The notes: generated from the letters alone by a model not told the origin. A stretch of DNA of 64,000 nucleotides from Batillaria attramentaria (GCA_018292915.2 JACVVK020000373.1:247501-311500), one strand, 5' to 3'; counted from the stretch's first letter, positions 19,415 through 28,939 are shown. Program-made: numbers and translations.

Positions 19415-19692
19415 GGTCTTCGTGTGACCGTGACTGTTGTCGCGCGAAATGACCCTCGTGTTATGCAAAATAATAGAGGCTGAAACTGCAAATGACCGCT
19501 AGTCGTACAGTAATAACCTTTTATCTTTGACAGCTATGATGGTTACGGTGCACACTCCCTCATGATTGCGTGGTACAATTAAACGACAGCTGTTGTCCAC
19601 TATTTTTAGTAAGCGCAAGGAAAGGTATATAAGCGCAGTGCCGATAGTGTACTTTTAACCATTTGGCCCTCTCGCTTCTCTTCAGCAGCAGC
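19415..19692 (+). promoter_or_regulatory. Repeated promoter module, copy 3
   Basis: A third, more diverged copy of the module with GTGACCGTGACTGTTGTCGC, GGTGCACACTCCCTCATGAT, GACAGCTGTTGTCCACTATT and a canonical TATATAAG at 19626-19633. It ends in CCCTCTCGCTTCTCTTCAGC about 35 nt before the ATG of the second PC4-like gene at 19727. TATA-to-ATG distance is about 95 nt. Confidence 0.7.
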
Positions 19693-19726
19693 ACGCATTT
19701 CAGTCTCTCTCGACCACCCTTTGACG

Positions 19727-20119
19727 ATGGCTTCATCTTCTGCTTCGCTTCAGTCGTCTGTTTCCCACGTGGAATACGAGGGAAGGAAATTATTTCATAT
19801 CGGTGACCAATTTATGGTTTCCGTGCAGACATTCAAAGGAAGGACGTATATAAATGTCCGTAAATTCAACTACAACGTTAAAAAGGACACTATTTACCCC
19901 ACCAAGGAGGGATTTTCGCTGAGTTCTATGGATCAGCTGGAGGCGTTTTTGACGCTGTCGTCGCAAAACATTGAGCGACTGAGCAGATTAAAAAATACTC
20001 TTAAAGAAGAGTTTGACAAGGTCGCTGGGAGTGACGACGTCGGCGATGGGGAGGTGGAGGAGGACGACAAAAAGGAAAAACTAATCGCTTCAAAAAAGAG
20101 GCGATTTTTCTCGGACTGA
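19727..20119 (+). CDS. PC4-like ssDNA-binding protein 2
   Basis: 130 aa from ATG 19727 (GACGATGGC). A Ser-rich N-terminus precedes a PC4/Sub1-type domain at about 20-80: FHIGDQFMVSVQTFKGRTYIN, then a strand, then IYPTKEGFSLSSMDQLEAFL. The C-terminus has an acidic run (about 105-118) followed by KKRRFF-type basic residues, a possible nuclear signal. It resembles the PC4-like gene at 17157 but is clearly diverged. A ssDNA-binding role in transcription or genome replication is inferred from the fold. Confidence 0.72.
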   Translation: MASSSASLQSSVSHVEYEGRKLFHIGDQFMVSVQTFKGRTYINVRKFNYNVKKDTIYPTKEGFSLSSMDQLEAFLTLSSQNIERLSRLKNTLKEEFDKVAGSDDVGDGEVEEDDKKEKLIASKKRRFFSD

Positions 20120-20415
20120 TATGTTTGTTTGTTTTTTTGTTTTTTTGGTTACTGTCTGTATTTTTCCTTGTATTGTAGTTGAGTCTTTAGTTGTCTGCTT
20201 GTTAGTATTCAGCACATTTTAGATGTAAAGTATTTAACCACTACATGTACCTTTGTTTTTTTTTTTTTTGTTTTTTTTTTTTGGTTACTGTCCATATTTC
20301 TTTTTGTATTGTACCTACATGTGTAGTAGTCTGCTTTTAGTAGTCAGCGCATTTTATATCTGGTTTCTTTTTTTGTCAAAAAAAAATTCAGAAAAAAAAA
20401 TTCAAAAAAAGAAAG

Positions 20416-20466
<51 letters not shown>
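20120..20466. repeat. About 150-bp tandem duplication and poly(A) tract
   Basis: Two copies share the order GGTTACTGTC, TTGTATTGTA, GTCTGCTT and TCAGC-CATTTTA, separated by T-rich runs, covering about 20120-20365. This is followed by an A-rich segment and a nearly pure A run at about 20407-20465. It lies downstream of the second PC4-like gene. No coding sequence is recognised. Confidence 0.65.
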
Positions 20467-20468
<2 letters not shown>

Positions 20469-20682
20469 GATCGAATTAGCTTCACCTCCACGTGGTGATC
20501 CCTGGACAAGGCTTATTGTCAAGTATGACGACGATTTATAGCTCGTTGTTATACTTCTCTCAGCCTTGACGAAGAAAGCTAAAATTAAAGGAAAAAAAAT
20601 AAATAAGAACCCACACACACACATTTTCCCTTCCCTTTTTCCTAACTCTTCACTTCTCAATACGTTTCTTTAAGAGAGAAAG

Positions 20683-20700
20683 AAAATACATATAAAATAA
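20683..20700 (+). promoter_or_regulatory. TATA-like box upstream of the CARD gene
   Basis: ATACATATAAAATAAT lies about 65 nt upstream of ATG 20755 and has the consensus TATAAAA core. It is unrelated in flanking sequence to the three promoter modules. Confidence 0.45.
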
Positions 20701-20754
20701 TCGCAACACAGACAAGCTTTCATTTACCTTTCAAGTATTCGACCCAGCAACATT

Positions 20755-21349
20755 ATGGACACGCATCATAAAGGCATCATACAAAAATCGTGGCGTTTAC
20801 TGGTGGCGCATATACGCGACCCGGCTACATTGGTAGATGATTTGGTGCAACGACGGGTTTTTAACACGCCCAATGGCGAGTCGTATCCTGCAAAGTACGA
20901 CTGTTAAAGAAGACCAAACCAGAACCTTGTTAGATATACTGATGAGACGAGGGTTAAACGCCTTTCATCATTTTCAAGAAAGTTTACTTGCTGCGGGAGA
21001 AACGCAGGCTTTAGACGGGATGTTATCAGTCATGGCTGCTGAAACTAGGAGCACAGACAGAACACCACCGCCACCGCCAGCACTACCACCACCTGCGTAC
21101 GACGAACTGTTTCCAAAATGTGTAAATTTTGGAACAAGCTGTGACGCGTATCTTTTAACGCCTACTCATAAACCGTACTGCACCCGGTGTTTTGAACGCA
21201 TAGCCCAGAGACAAAGTCGCGATACGTATGAACACGGACGCTTAGAAACAAGTGTATTTCGCCATTTGTTTAAGAAAAAGAAAAATAAGATCTGTGTTGT
21301 GTCATGTTTATGTGCAGGTGGGTCGCAAGTCAGAAATTGTTTATTTTAA
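20755..21349 (+). pseudogene. CARD-domain gene with one frameshift
   Basis: From ATG 20755 the first frame encodes the opening CARD helices (IIQKSWRLLVAHIRDPATLV, then DDLVQRRVF) and stops at about 20905. The following frame, open to 21349, supplies the rest of the CARD: RTLLDILMRRGLNAFHHFQE then SLLAAGETQALDGML. The switch lies near 20870, so the domain is split by one indel. Downstream are a proline-rich linker and a small Cys-containing region (CDAYLLTPTHKPYCTRC). Cellular CARDs mediate homotypic assembly of apoptotic and inflammasome complexes. A viral-element CARD could interfere with such signalling, but this is inference. An AATAAA lies at 21416. Confidence 0.7.
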
Positions 21350-21415
21350 TGACCTGTTTAAAGTACCCTGAGCCAATCTATTTCATTACGGGAACCGCGT
21401 GTACTTTTTCGTTTA

Positions 21416-21421
21416 AATAAA
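21416..21421 (+). terminator. Polyadenylation signal after the CARD gene
   Basis: AATAAA 67 nt after the stop at 21349, followed by T/GT-containing sequence. Confidence 0.5.
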
Positions 21422-21597
21422 ACGTCATATAATACAATGGTCGTCTCCTTATTGTATTTGCGTGTAAAATGCGCGTTGTATCGGTGTTTGGCCATCGTGC
21501 CTTTGCCGTGTTGTGTATGTGGCGGAGCATATTCATACAATTCGTTAGCTTGGTCAATTACATTCATACTATCAGTCGCCTTATATATCACAGCTAT

Positions 21598-21900
21598 GAC
21601 ATGTCCTACAGTAATATTCTTTTATCTTTGACAGCTATCATGGTTACGACATGCACCCCTCCGACCCGCATGGTACAAGAGCTATCATACGCAGTAATAT
21701 TACACATACCGGGCTGATTGGTACTTACGCATACGATAGGGAGTCACTATGCACGCTATCTGGTAGATCATTGGGCGGTGTCTATTAGCCACGCCCACAC
21801 CACGACTGTTGGCGTTAGCAGTTACAGATAACAGCTGTAGTTTTACCGACTGACCACAACCACGCATCATATATATCCGAGGCGCCTTGCTTTTCGAGTA
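21598..21900 (+). promoter_or_regulatory. Diverged promoter module before the zinc-finger gene
   Basis: CATGTCCTACAGTAATATTC, then TCTTTGACAGCTATCATGGT resemble the central part of the promoter modules at 18.2-19.6 kb. Further on there is AACAGCTGTAG and a TATA box CATATATATCC near 21868. It is probably the promoter for the gene beginning near 21993. Between 21430 and 21600 nothing is recognised. Confidence 0.5.
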
Positions 21901-21992
21901 GTCGGGTTGATCGCTTGACTGGCTTCTGTACCTTACACTACCCTGGTACTACACTTGTGTGAACACTTGTTTCTAACAGTCCTGTGTTGATC

Positions 21993-22574
21993 ATGGCGAC
22001 AACAAAAACAGACATGGCGACATCCAAAACAGGTAAGGTTTTCTCTTATATATATATATGTTAAAATAAAAAACCAGCAGTACTTCTTCGGAAGTAAAAC
22101 TATACGAAGCAACATTCTGTTTTTGTCCGCCAGAATCATACGTGCTCCGAATGTGGAAAATTGTTTTCCCAGCGGAAAAACCTGACACGCCATGTCGATG
22201 GGGTGCATCGTAATATACGACCCTTCAACTGTGAGCAGTGCGGCCAAACCTTTAAGCGCAAGCAACACCTGGCTCACCATGTAAAAATGCATCAGCGCCA
22301 CGTCGATGCAAAAACCTACTTTTGTCAGGGTGACCAAACCAAGTTAAGTTGCAAGGGGCTCAACAAACATCAAAATAATCTGACGTTTGATAGCTACCAG
22401 CAAGTCCTCACGACTCAGGAAAGTGGAGGCGGAACCAACATGGGTTTCAAAACCGATGGAAAATCGATCTTCACTTACACACAAAAACGCAAATCTCTTT
22501 CGTTCTTCTACATCAACGGGTGGTTGCCTCTGATGGCATTTCAACGTTCCCCACTTCCGTTTAGCTTATTGTGA
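21993..22574 (+). CDS. C2H2 zinc-finger protein of the Polinton, possibly spliced
   Basis: The frame open from about 22134 encodes two classical C2H2 fingers: CSECGKLFSQRKNLTRHVDG-VH and CEQCGQTFKRKQHLAHHVKM-H. A Ser/Lys-rich tail without further clear fingers follows, to the stop at 22574. Upstream, ATG 21993 opens a 13-codon segment (MATTKTDMATSKT) ending at a consensus donor CAG-GTAAGG (22030-22038). A matching acceptor GTCCGCCAG lies at 22125-22133, a 101-bp intron. Joining at these sites is one nucleotide out of phase with the finger frame, so either the start differs, the splice sites differ or an indel has occurred. A DNA-binding regulator is likely. Confidence 0.55.
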
Positions 22575-22579
22575 TAAAA

Positions 22580-23254
22580 AAAAAGCCGTTTTTCTTCTTT
22601 TGTGTACTGAAAAAACATTTTTTTTGGCCAGTTGAAATAGCCCACCTCCTCGCGGTACTGGCTGGATGGTTCTTCGTTTCATGCCAAAAAGTCATGATCC
22701 TAAGAGTCAACTAACGGGCAATTTTCTTCTTTAAAACACAGTGCTTCATAAAATGTGTTTCTATGTTTGCAGAAGGACCGGGTTGCTCTATCCACGTGTG
22801 TAATGTGTGTGTGGTTGACCAGTGTTGATACCTGGCAATCTGCAGGCTTGCAAACGTGAAAAAAAAAAAGTGCTTCCTCGTTCCTGTTAATACATGCTGG
22901 AATAAAGGTAGAAAGACACCAACTGTTGTCGGTTTGGCTTATCTCTGACAATGTTGTAGCCATGGTCTAAATGGAGAAGCGCTGACCGCCGTCACTTCCG
23001 GAACTCCCTGTTTCCTCATTTATCTTGTATTACTTCACTGGTACACCCTAACAGTTCAGGTTATAAGGGCAAGTCCTGATGTGACAGGGTTGTGTCCTAA
23101 AGTTTACGTCATAAGGTTGACAATGCTGTCGCTATGACCTAAATGGAAATCGTTTATCGTCATTTCATGAGCTCCGTGTTCCCCCATTCATCTTGTATTA
23201 TTTCACTGGTCCAGTCTAACAGTTCAGGTTATGCGGCTCCCGGCTCCCTACCTA
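22580..23254. other. Spacer plus diverged inner TIR-like repeats
   Basis: 22580-22940 has no recognised gene; its minus-strand frame (22700-22963) shows no domain. From about 22945 to 23254 are diverged copies of outer TIR sequence (TATCTTGTATTACTTCACTGG, TAACAGTTCAGGTTAT, AAGTTTACGTCATAAGG). The right TIR has therefore a longer, more decayed inner extension than the left. Confidence 0.6.
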
Positions 23255-24137
23255 GATGGGAGGCGCTGACAGCTGCTACTTTGTGATCTCCCTGTATTAC
23301 CTCACTGGAGGCTATGGCCGTGATCTCAGGTTAAGGTCAAATGGCTCCCGGTCTCCCTACCTAAATAGGGAGGCGCTGACAGCTGTTACTTTATGATCTC
23401 CCTGTATTACCTGACTGGAGGCTATGGCCGTGATCTCAGGTTAAGGTCAAATGGCTCCCGGTCTCCCTACCTAAATAGGGAGGCGATGATAGCTGCTACT
23501 TTGTGATCTCCCTGTATTACCTCACTGGAGGCTATGGCCGTGATCTCAGGTTAAGGTCAAATGGCTCCCGGTCTCCCTACCTAAATAGGGAGGCGCTGAC
23601 AGCTGTTACTTTATGATCTCCCTGTATTACCTGACTGGAGGCTATGGCCGTGATCTCAGGTTAAGGTCAAATGGCTCCCGGTCTCCCTACCTAAATAGGG
23701 AGGCGCTGACAGCTGCTACTTTATGATCTCCCTGTATTACTTCACTGGAGGCTATGGACGTGATCTCAGGTTAAGGTCAAATGGCTCCCGGTCTCCCTAC
23801 CTAAATAGGGAGGCGCTGACAGCTGTCACTTCAGGAGCTCCATGTTTCCCCCATTTATCTTGTATTACTTCACTGGAGCACCCTAACAGTTCAGATTATA
23901 AGGTGAAGCCCTGATTTTATAGGGTCGTGTCGTAAAGTTTACGTCATAAGGTTAAGGGCATGACCTGAAGTTATAAGGCTGTGACCTGAGGGCGTGACCT
24001 CAGGTTAGGGCTATGACCTGAGGCTAAGGACGTGACCTCAGGTTAGGGCCGTGACCTGAGGCTAAGGACGTGACCTCAGGTTAAGGTCAAACGGCTCCCG
24101 GCTCCCTGGGGGTTGAGGGGTCGCAACTTATACTACT
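23255..24137 (-). repeat. Right TIR with 110-bp tandem units
   Basis: Reverse complement of the left TIR. The unit marker GGAGGCGCTGACAGCT recurs every 110 bp, at about 23261, 23371, 23481 (one copy with GATGAT), 23591, 23701 and 23811: six units against five on the left. The outer 300 bp mirror 10132-10440 almost base for base, ending CTTATACTACT. Confidence 0.9.
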
Positions 24138-24143
24138 GTTGTT

Positions 24144-24245
24144 GTCTTTTTCTTTGCTTGGTTTTTGTGTTTTTGTTTTACTTTTGCTTTCCTGTACCCC
24201 CAGAGGGTTGGAAAAAAATAAACTTGACTTGACTTGACTTACAAG
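24144..24245 (+). other. Right flank of the Polinton, probable host 3' end
   Basis: T-rich sequence closely resembling the left flank (10080-10131) continues to an AATAAA at 24217-24222 and a CTTGA repeat. If the Polinton is removed, this would place a polyadenylation signal roughly 180-190 bp after the third exon of the glycosyltransferase-like gene, consistent with insertion into its 3' untranslated region or last intron. Confidence 0.45.
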
Positions 24246-24404
24246 ATTAGTAGTATATTGATCCTGTTTGTCTAGATCAGTAGATGTTTGTCTGAATTTG
24301 CAGAATGTTTGGCGGGACTAATCATGTTTGAATCCTCACTCTCCACCCAGAAAGGACTCGGAACCATATCTTTGCGTTTTGGTGGCGGCGGCCGTCATTA
24401 TGGG

Positions 24405-24407
<3 letters not shown>

Positions 24408-24486
<79 letters not shown>

Positions 24487-24524
24487 GACACACACACACC
24501 GACACACACACACCGACACACCGA

Positions 24525-24562
<38 letters not shown>
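24408..24562. repeat. (CA)n microsatellite with CACCGA interruptions
   Basis: About 35 uninterrupted CA units, then CA blocks separated by CCGA, then CA again. Thr-His and Val-Cys frames here are not genes. Confidence 0.95.
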
Positions 24563-24879
24563 ACCCTATGACATTAAAAGCGTCACGGGTATGTACGATC
24601 CCATGTTAGAACACGCTAGATCAGCAAAGCCGTAGTCTACTCCGATCTGATGTTCTAACATGCAGGGTTTAAAATGATCCCAAAGTAGGAAAAGTGTGTA
24701 GTGTTTTATGATGAAGATACGAGCGATCGTCTGCAAAGGCGGCTTTTTTTTTTTCTTTTTTTTTTAAATCAGACTAAAATCTGTTGAATTTGGCATGATT
24801 TTACGTGCTTCGGAGGAGGTAACACTTTTTTTTCTGGAGGAACGGTTTTAGAATTAAACTAAAATTTGTGCGGGTGGGG

Positions 24880-25055
24880 TGGGTGGGTGTTTGTGATTTT
24901 AACGTCCTCTTCCACCACGTAAGGGTGATATCAAAGACGGGGCAACGGGGGAAAAAAAGTCAGCACAGATATTTGGCCCCAGACGGGATTTGAAGTCACG
25001 GCCCGAGCATTGAGAGTCCAACGCTCTACCATTCGGCTATCCCGGCACCCCTAAA
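24880..25055 (-). mobile_element. tRNA-derived SINE, family A, second copy
   Basis: Reverse complement of the 8065-8235 element: the tail (TTTAACGTCCTCTTCCACCA, GATATCAAAGACGGGGCAAC) precedes the tRNA-like head (GTCCAACGCTCTACCATTCGG). Substitutions are scattered but the order is the same. Confidence 0.8.
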
Positions 25056-25109
25056 ATTTGTGCAGTCCGGTGCGTTTTGGTATGATTTGAAGTGCTTCCG
25101 AGGAGGAGG

Positions 25110-25350
25110 GTGGATGGGTGGGTGTTTGGGACTTTAACGTCCTTTTCCACCACATACGGGTGATATCAAAGACGGGGCAACGATGAAAAGGCCAGCACAA
25201 CTATTTGGCCCCAGCCGGGATACCAACTCACGACCCGAGCATTAGAAGTCCAACGCTGCCAAAAAAAAAAAAAAAGAAAAAAAAAAAAAAAAAAAAAAGA
25301 AAAGAAAAAAAAAGTCCAACGCTCTACCATTCCGCCACTCCGGCTCCCCC
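25110..25350 (-). mobile_element. SINE family A, third copy, split by a poly(A) insertion
   Basis: Same structure as the copy at 24880, but its tRNA-like head is interrupted after CCAACGCT by GCC plus an A-rich run of about 50 bp (25258-25311). AAGTCCAACGCT is duplicated on both sides (25246-25257 and 25312-25323), so the A-run is a later insertion with a 12-bp target duplication. Confidence 0.8.
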
Positions 25351-25793
25351 TAAAATTTGTGCAGTCCGGTGCGTTTTGGTATGATTTTAAGTGCTTCCGA
25401 GGAGGAAACAGTTTTTGTGAAGAGGGAAATTTTAAGCCAAAGGTGGAAATTCGCCAAAAGGTGGAAGCCGGCTTTTAAAGCCCTGAACATGGTACATCAG
25501 TCGCGGTACTGTAAACTTGACCACCGGGGCGGTACGTGGTATGGTATGGTAGACCTCCTCGGCGCACGTATCCATCTCTAATGAGATGCTCTAGGCGCCG
25601 CAAGGCTGGAGGACGAAGCAGGGAAAGCCTGCTGCCACTAGGCGCTACTTTGTGTGCAAACCTCCACCCTGCTATTCACTCTGGTGCGTGCGACAGTATT
25701 TCTGTTTTACCACGCCACCGGCCACAGCCTAACATCGTGGTTCGATCGATTTCACTTTTCCAAAGTTTCCGTTACCCTGCTATGTCGGAAAAT

Positions 25794-26046
25794 GTGACCC
25801 GTTCTCACAAAACGGACCATAAGTCGAAAATTATCAATTTTGAGATATATGTATTTCACTGCAGTCTACTGGTTATGCAGTTTGATTCAATATAAGAACA
25901 AAAGCTGTACTACTAAAATTGACAGAGATATCAGCAGTTGAAGTAGGCTACTCCCAAGGCGGCCATACTGACCCCCGTCACACTTTTCGCCTGTAGCGGC
26001 GTTCGGCCTAGCGCGACCTATGGTCCCTTTCGCGAGAACGGGTGAC
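25794..26046 (-). mobile_element. MITE with GTGACCCGTTCTC ends, copy 1
   Basis: Starts GTGACCCGTTCTCACAAAA and ends in the near inverse (TTTCGCGAGAACGGGTGAC). An inverted, about 90-percent identical copy lies at 52804-53050. The interior includes a GCGGCGTTCGGCCTAGCGCG block. No coding sequence. Confidence 0.8.
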
Positions 26047-26459
26047 ATAAATAAATAATTATAACCGACTGCGATGTTTCTCGACTGCACGCATCGATAG
26101 CGTGAATTTGTTTAAGCTCAGATAACACGACACACCAGGCAAGCACATAAAACCATTTCTGCATATTCGCGTCATAAAATCGTGGTGACTTATTTGCATC
26201 ATGTTGTTTTCTGTCTGTCCCATTCCTTTCATTCTGTTATCAGAGCTGTATCAGCAAAACACAAAGGCTCGTGAACATGTCAGACTTGTGTTGATTGGCC
26301 ACATGTTTCCCCTGCGTGTTTGACTGTATCACGAAAAACGTTTACAGACATTGCGCAGTTTAGTCCGAAAACACTTCGTCGTTGTAGCGAAACTCACTTG
26401 TAACTGAATGTGCACGTCAGTGTGAAAAATGATTACCAAAATGAGCTTTTTTTTCTTTT

Positions 26460-26510
26460 TTTTAAAGGATTTTTTTTTTTTTTTTTTTTTTGGGGGGGGG
26501 GGGGGGGTTA
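26460..26510. repeat. Poly-T then poly-G homopolymers
   Basis: A T run of about 23 followed directly by a G run of about 16; the same T-then-G arrangement occurs at 46315-46355. Confidence 0.9.
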
Positions 26511-26719
26511 AAGGACTCGGGGTGCGGTTGGTCGTAGCACCGATGAGATGGAAATCTGCCGCTTTCGCAGCTCTAAGGCTGTTTGCCAGATAACAAAACA
26601 GCTCATTTGGCTATTGCGACTGTTTTGGTGACAATAACAAACTAAATGATATAGCTTCTCCTTCTTTAGCCAACATTAATTTTGCTAAAACATCAGTTGA
26701 CAATCTAATTACCCAGTAA

Positions 26720-26885
26720 GTGGAAATTTCCAGTTACGAACTAGAAATTTCCAGTTAGTAAGTGGAAGTTTCCAGTTAGTAAGTGGAAATTTCTAGTTAG
26801 TAAGTGGAAAGTTCCAGTTCGTAAGTGGAAATTTCCAGTTCGTAAGTGGAAATTTCCAGTTCAGTCGTAAGTGGAAATTTCCAGA
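26720..26885. repeat. 21-bp minisatellite built on GGAAATTTCC
   Basis: Seven to eight units of the form GTAAGTGGAAATTTCCAGTT with small changes; the palindrome GGAAATTTCC occurs in most units. It ends in a T run at 26885-26906. The region 26907-28470 after it holds no recognised gene. Confidence 0.85.
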
Positions 26886-28480
26886 TTTTTTTTTTTTTTT
26901 TTTTTAGGTGGCCCTAAAAGGCTTCCGTACTTTGTGGCTTTTAGTAGCAGAGAAATACGATTTTCTCCGAGCCTACGGTCCATGCCTGAACCGACTGGGA
27001 CGCGACAAATCTTCTCAGATAAAAAGAGCCACCAATCTTGCTGGTCCTCAGTCCGCAACCAAACCGGCAACGCCTGCTCAGTTTGCGGTGCACTTTTAGA
27101 ACAACATATATGAAGAGGAACTGAACCAATGTAAATGTTAACTTCGAAAGACGTTTTCTTTATGATGTCATTACGTTTTGTTGTCTTACAAGCATAATGT
27201 CATGCGTAGATCACAAAAACCCACGCCCTTATACAGGCAATCAGCCTCCGCGGTAGAACATGTCAACTGAACACAATGGTTTCAGGCGCTGTGTTGTGAC
27301 CCGAGTGACTGATCCCTATGCACGGATTAAGCACAGTCGATGAAAATTTTCTACGCGCTGTTGTATGTCTGTCATACATTTTGAGACTTTAAACAAGCTG
27401 TTGCGGTTTGAATGGTTCATGGTTTTCTTGACCCTATGAATGACGTCACACAAGTGCTCTGCTCTTCAGGCAAAGTACTTACTGTAGTGTACGTCAAATG
27501 TCTGTGTGAAACGATGACAACTACGTAGAAAGCAAACACGCAACGATGAAGTTACTTTATTGCATAGAATGCATTGTTATAAGTGCATCCATTGCGCAGG
27601 AGATGATATACGTTTGTGGCAGATGATTAGAAACGAAACATCGACTTGATTTGATCTACGATGCGTATATACATTCAGATCCACGTATGGGCCCGCACTC
27701 ACCTACAGTACAACTACATGTAGTACCTTACCAGGTACATTCAGTCAGCACATAAAAGAGAGAGAGAGAAAAAAAAAAAAGGAAAAACGGTCAATACAGA
27801 ATTCCATAAATAAAATTCTGTGAAATACAGAAGTAAAATCAGTCAATTCAGATTTCCGTAAAAGACTGAATGACGATCACCTCTGAGATCAACAAATTTG
27901 TTTGGAGTATTTAATTTATTTGAAGGCACCTCGTTGTGAAAAAGCTATATCACTATGAAGTTCTTGCAGTTGTCAGAAGCTGTGTGCCCAACTACCAAGC
28001 AAGGGCCAAACTACATTGAAGTGGAACGCCGTTATAATAGAAGGAACCGACCTGAAAATCAGCTATGTACAGTATAATGAATTGTTGTGAGAATGTCGGC
28101 TATTTCCAAAAAAAAAAAAAAAAAAAAATTTCATTTTTAAAATATATGTGTTTTTAGCAAATATCACACACACACACATCACCCCTCAATAAGAAAACAG
28201 CACATACAACATAAATCCATAAACTTTATTTATCAAATGAATGATTCACTCTCTAATTCAGTTAACATGCCTTGACTTGTGAACATATATTTGTTATATT
28301 TTCCTTGTGAATAAAGTACCTATCATTTTCATTAATTATGGAATATCTAACTATCCTTGTGTTAATCTTTTTCTGGATCATGACGATTCCAACAAACTTT
28401 AAAAACAGATATCCCATAACTGTGATGCAAACATAGCTGTTTGAACTCACCTATCAACAATAATGAAAATGTATAATGTG

Positions 28481-28939
28481 CAGACCTGCCTACCCACCAA
28501 ACATGACATGAGTAGTACTAAAAACCAAACGAGTAGTTTCCTGGCCAAATGAGTAGTCCTAACGTATCCCAACCGAAATGTGCCAGCTTGTTGCTTAAAC
28601 TACAAATCAACTATTCTATTCTTTGGCTTGTTTGATTCAACTGGTTACAGTGTACATGTACTACCATAGTATCTCAGTATGTTGGGTTTTTTTTTTAGGT
28701 TTTTTTTTTTAGCCAAATTTCTTTCTACCGGGTATTTATACATTGTTAAACTTTGAATGAGGCTCGTTCAAAAAGCTGGATCGGCACAAGCAAAAGTTCA
28801 GATCAGATTTGACGAAACGCTAACCGCTAAATTACGTAGATTTAGGAAATTGTGTTGTGGGGCAATTAAATGCGTAGTTGCATAGTAAGCCCAAAATTAC
28901 TTAGTTTTCTATGGTCAATGCATAGGGTAGGCAGGTCTG
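28481..28939. mobile_element. hAT-like MITE, 459 bp
   Basis: Perfect 15-bp TIRs, CAGACCTGCCTACCC and GGGTAGGCAGGTCTG, and a 6-bp duplication AATGTG at 28475-28480 and 28940-28945. The interior has repeated GAGTAGT motifs. It is non-coding. Confidence 0.8.

Larger units (their letters stand above)
10132..24137 (+). mobile_element. Polinton/Maverick (adintovirus-like) element, 14,006 bp
   Basis: The element starts AGTAGTATAAGTTGCGACCC and ends with its reverse complement. Both ends abut GTTGTT (10126-10131 and 24138-24143), a 6-bp target duplication of the length typical of Polintons. Between long TIRs it carries the Polinton morphogenesis set: A32/FtsK-type packaging ATPase, retroviral-type integrase with chromodomain, adenain-type protease, minor and major capsid proteins and a pX/pVI-like protein. 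Accessory genes are two PC4-like proteins, CARD-type genes and a zinc-finger gene. No DNA polymerase B, primase or helicase is recognisable anywhere inside. The flank is GTT-rich, so the target duplication phase alone could be fortuitous, but it coincides exactly with the TIR ends. Frameshifts in the major capsid and CARD genes suggest a degenerating copy. Confidence 0.93.

Noticed and set aside
20388..20660. Phe-rich minus-strand frame
   Set aside because: Translation of the poly(A)/poly(T) tract within the Polinton.
26861..27113. Overlapping frames on both strands near 27 kb
   Set aside because: No recognisable domain or splice context; they begin in a poly(T) run.
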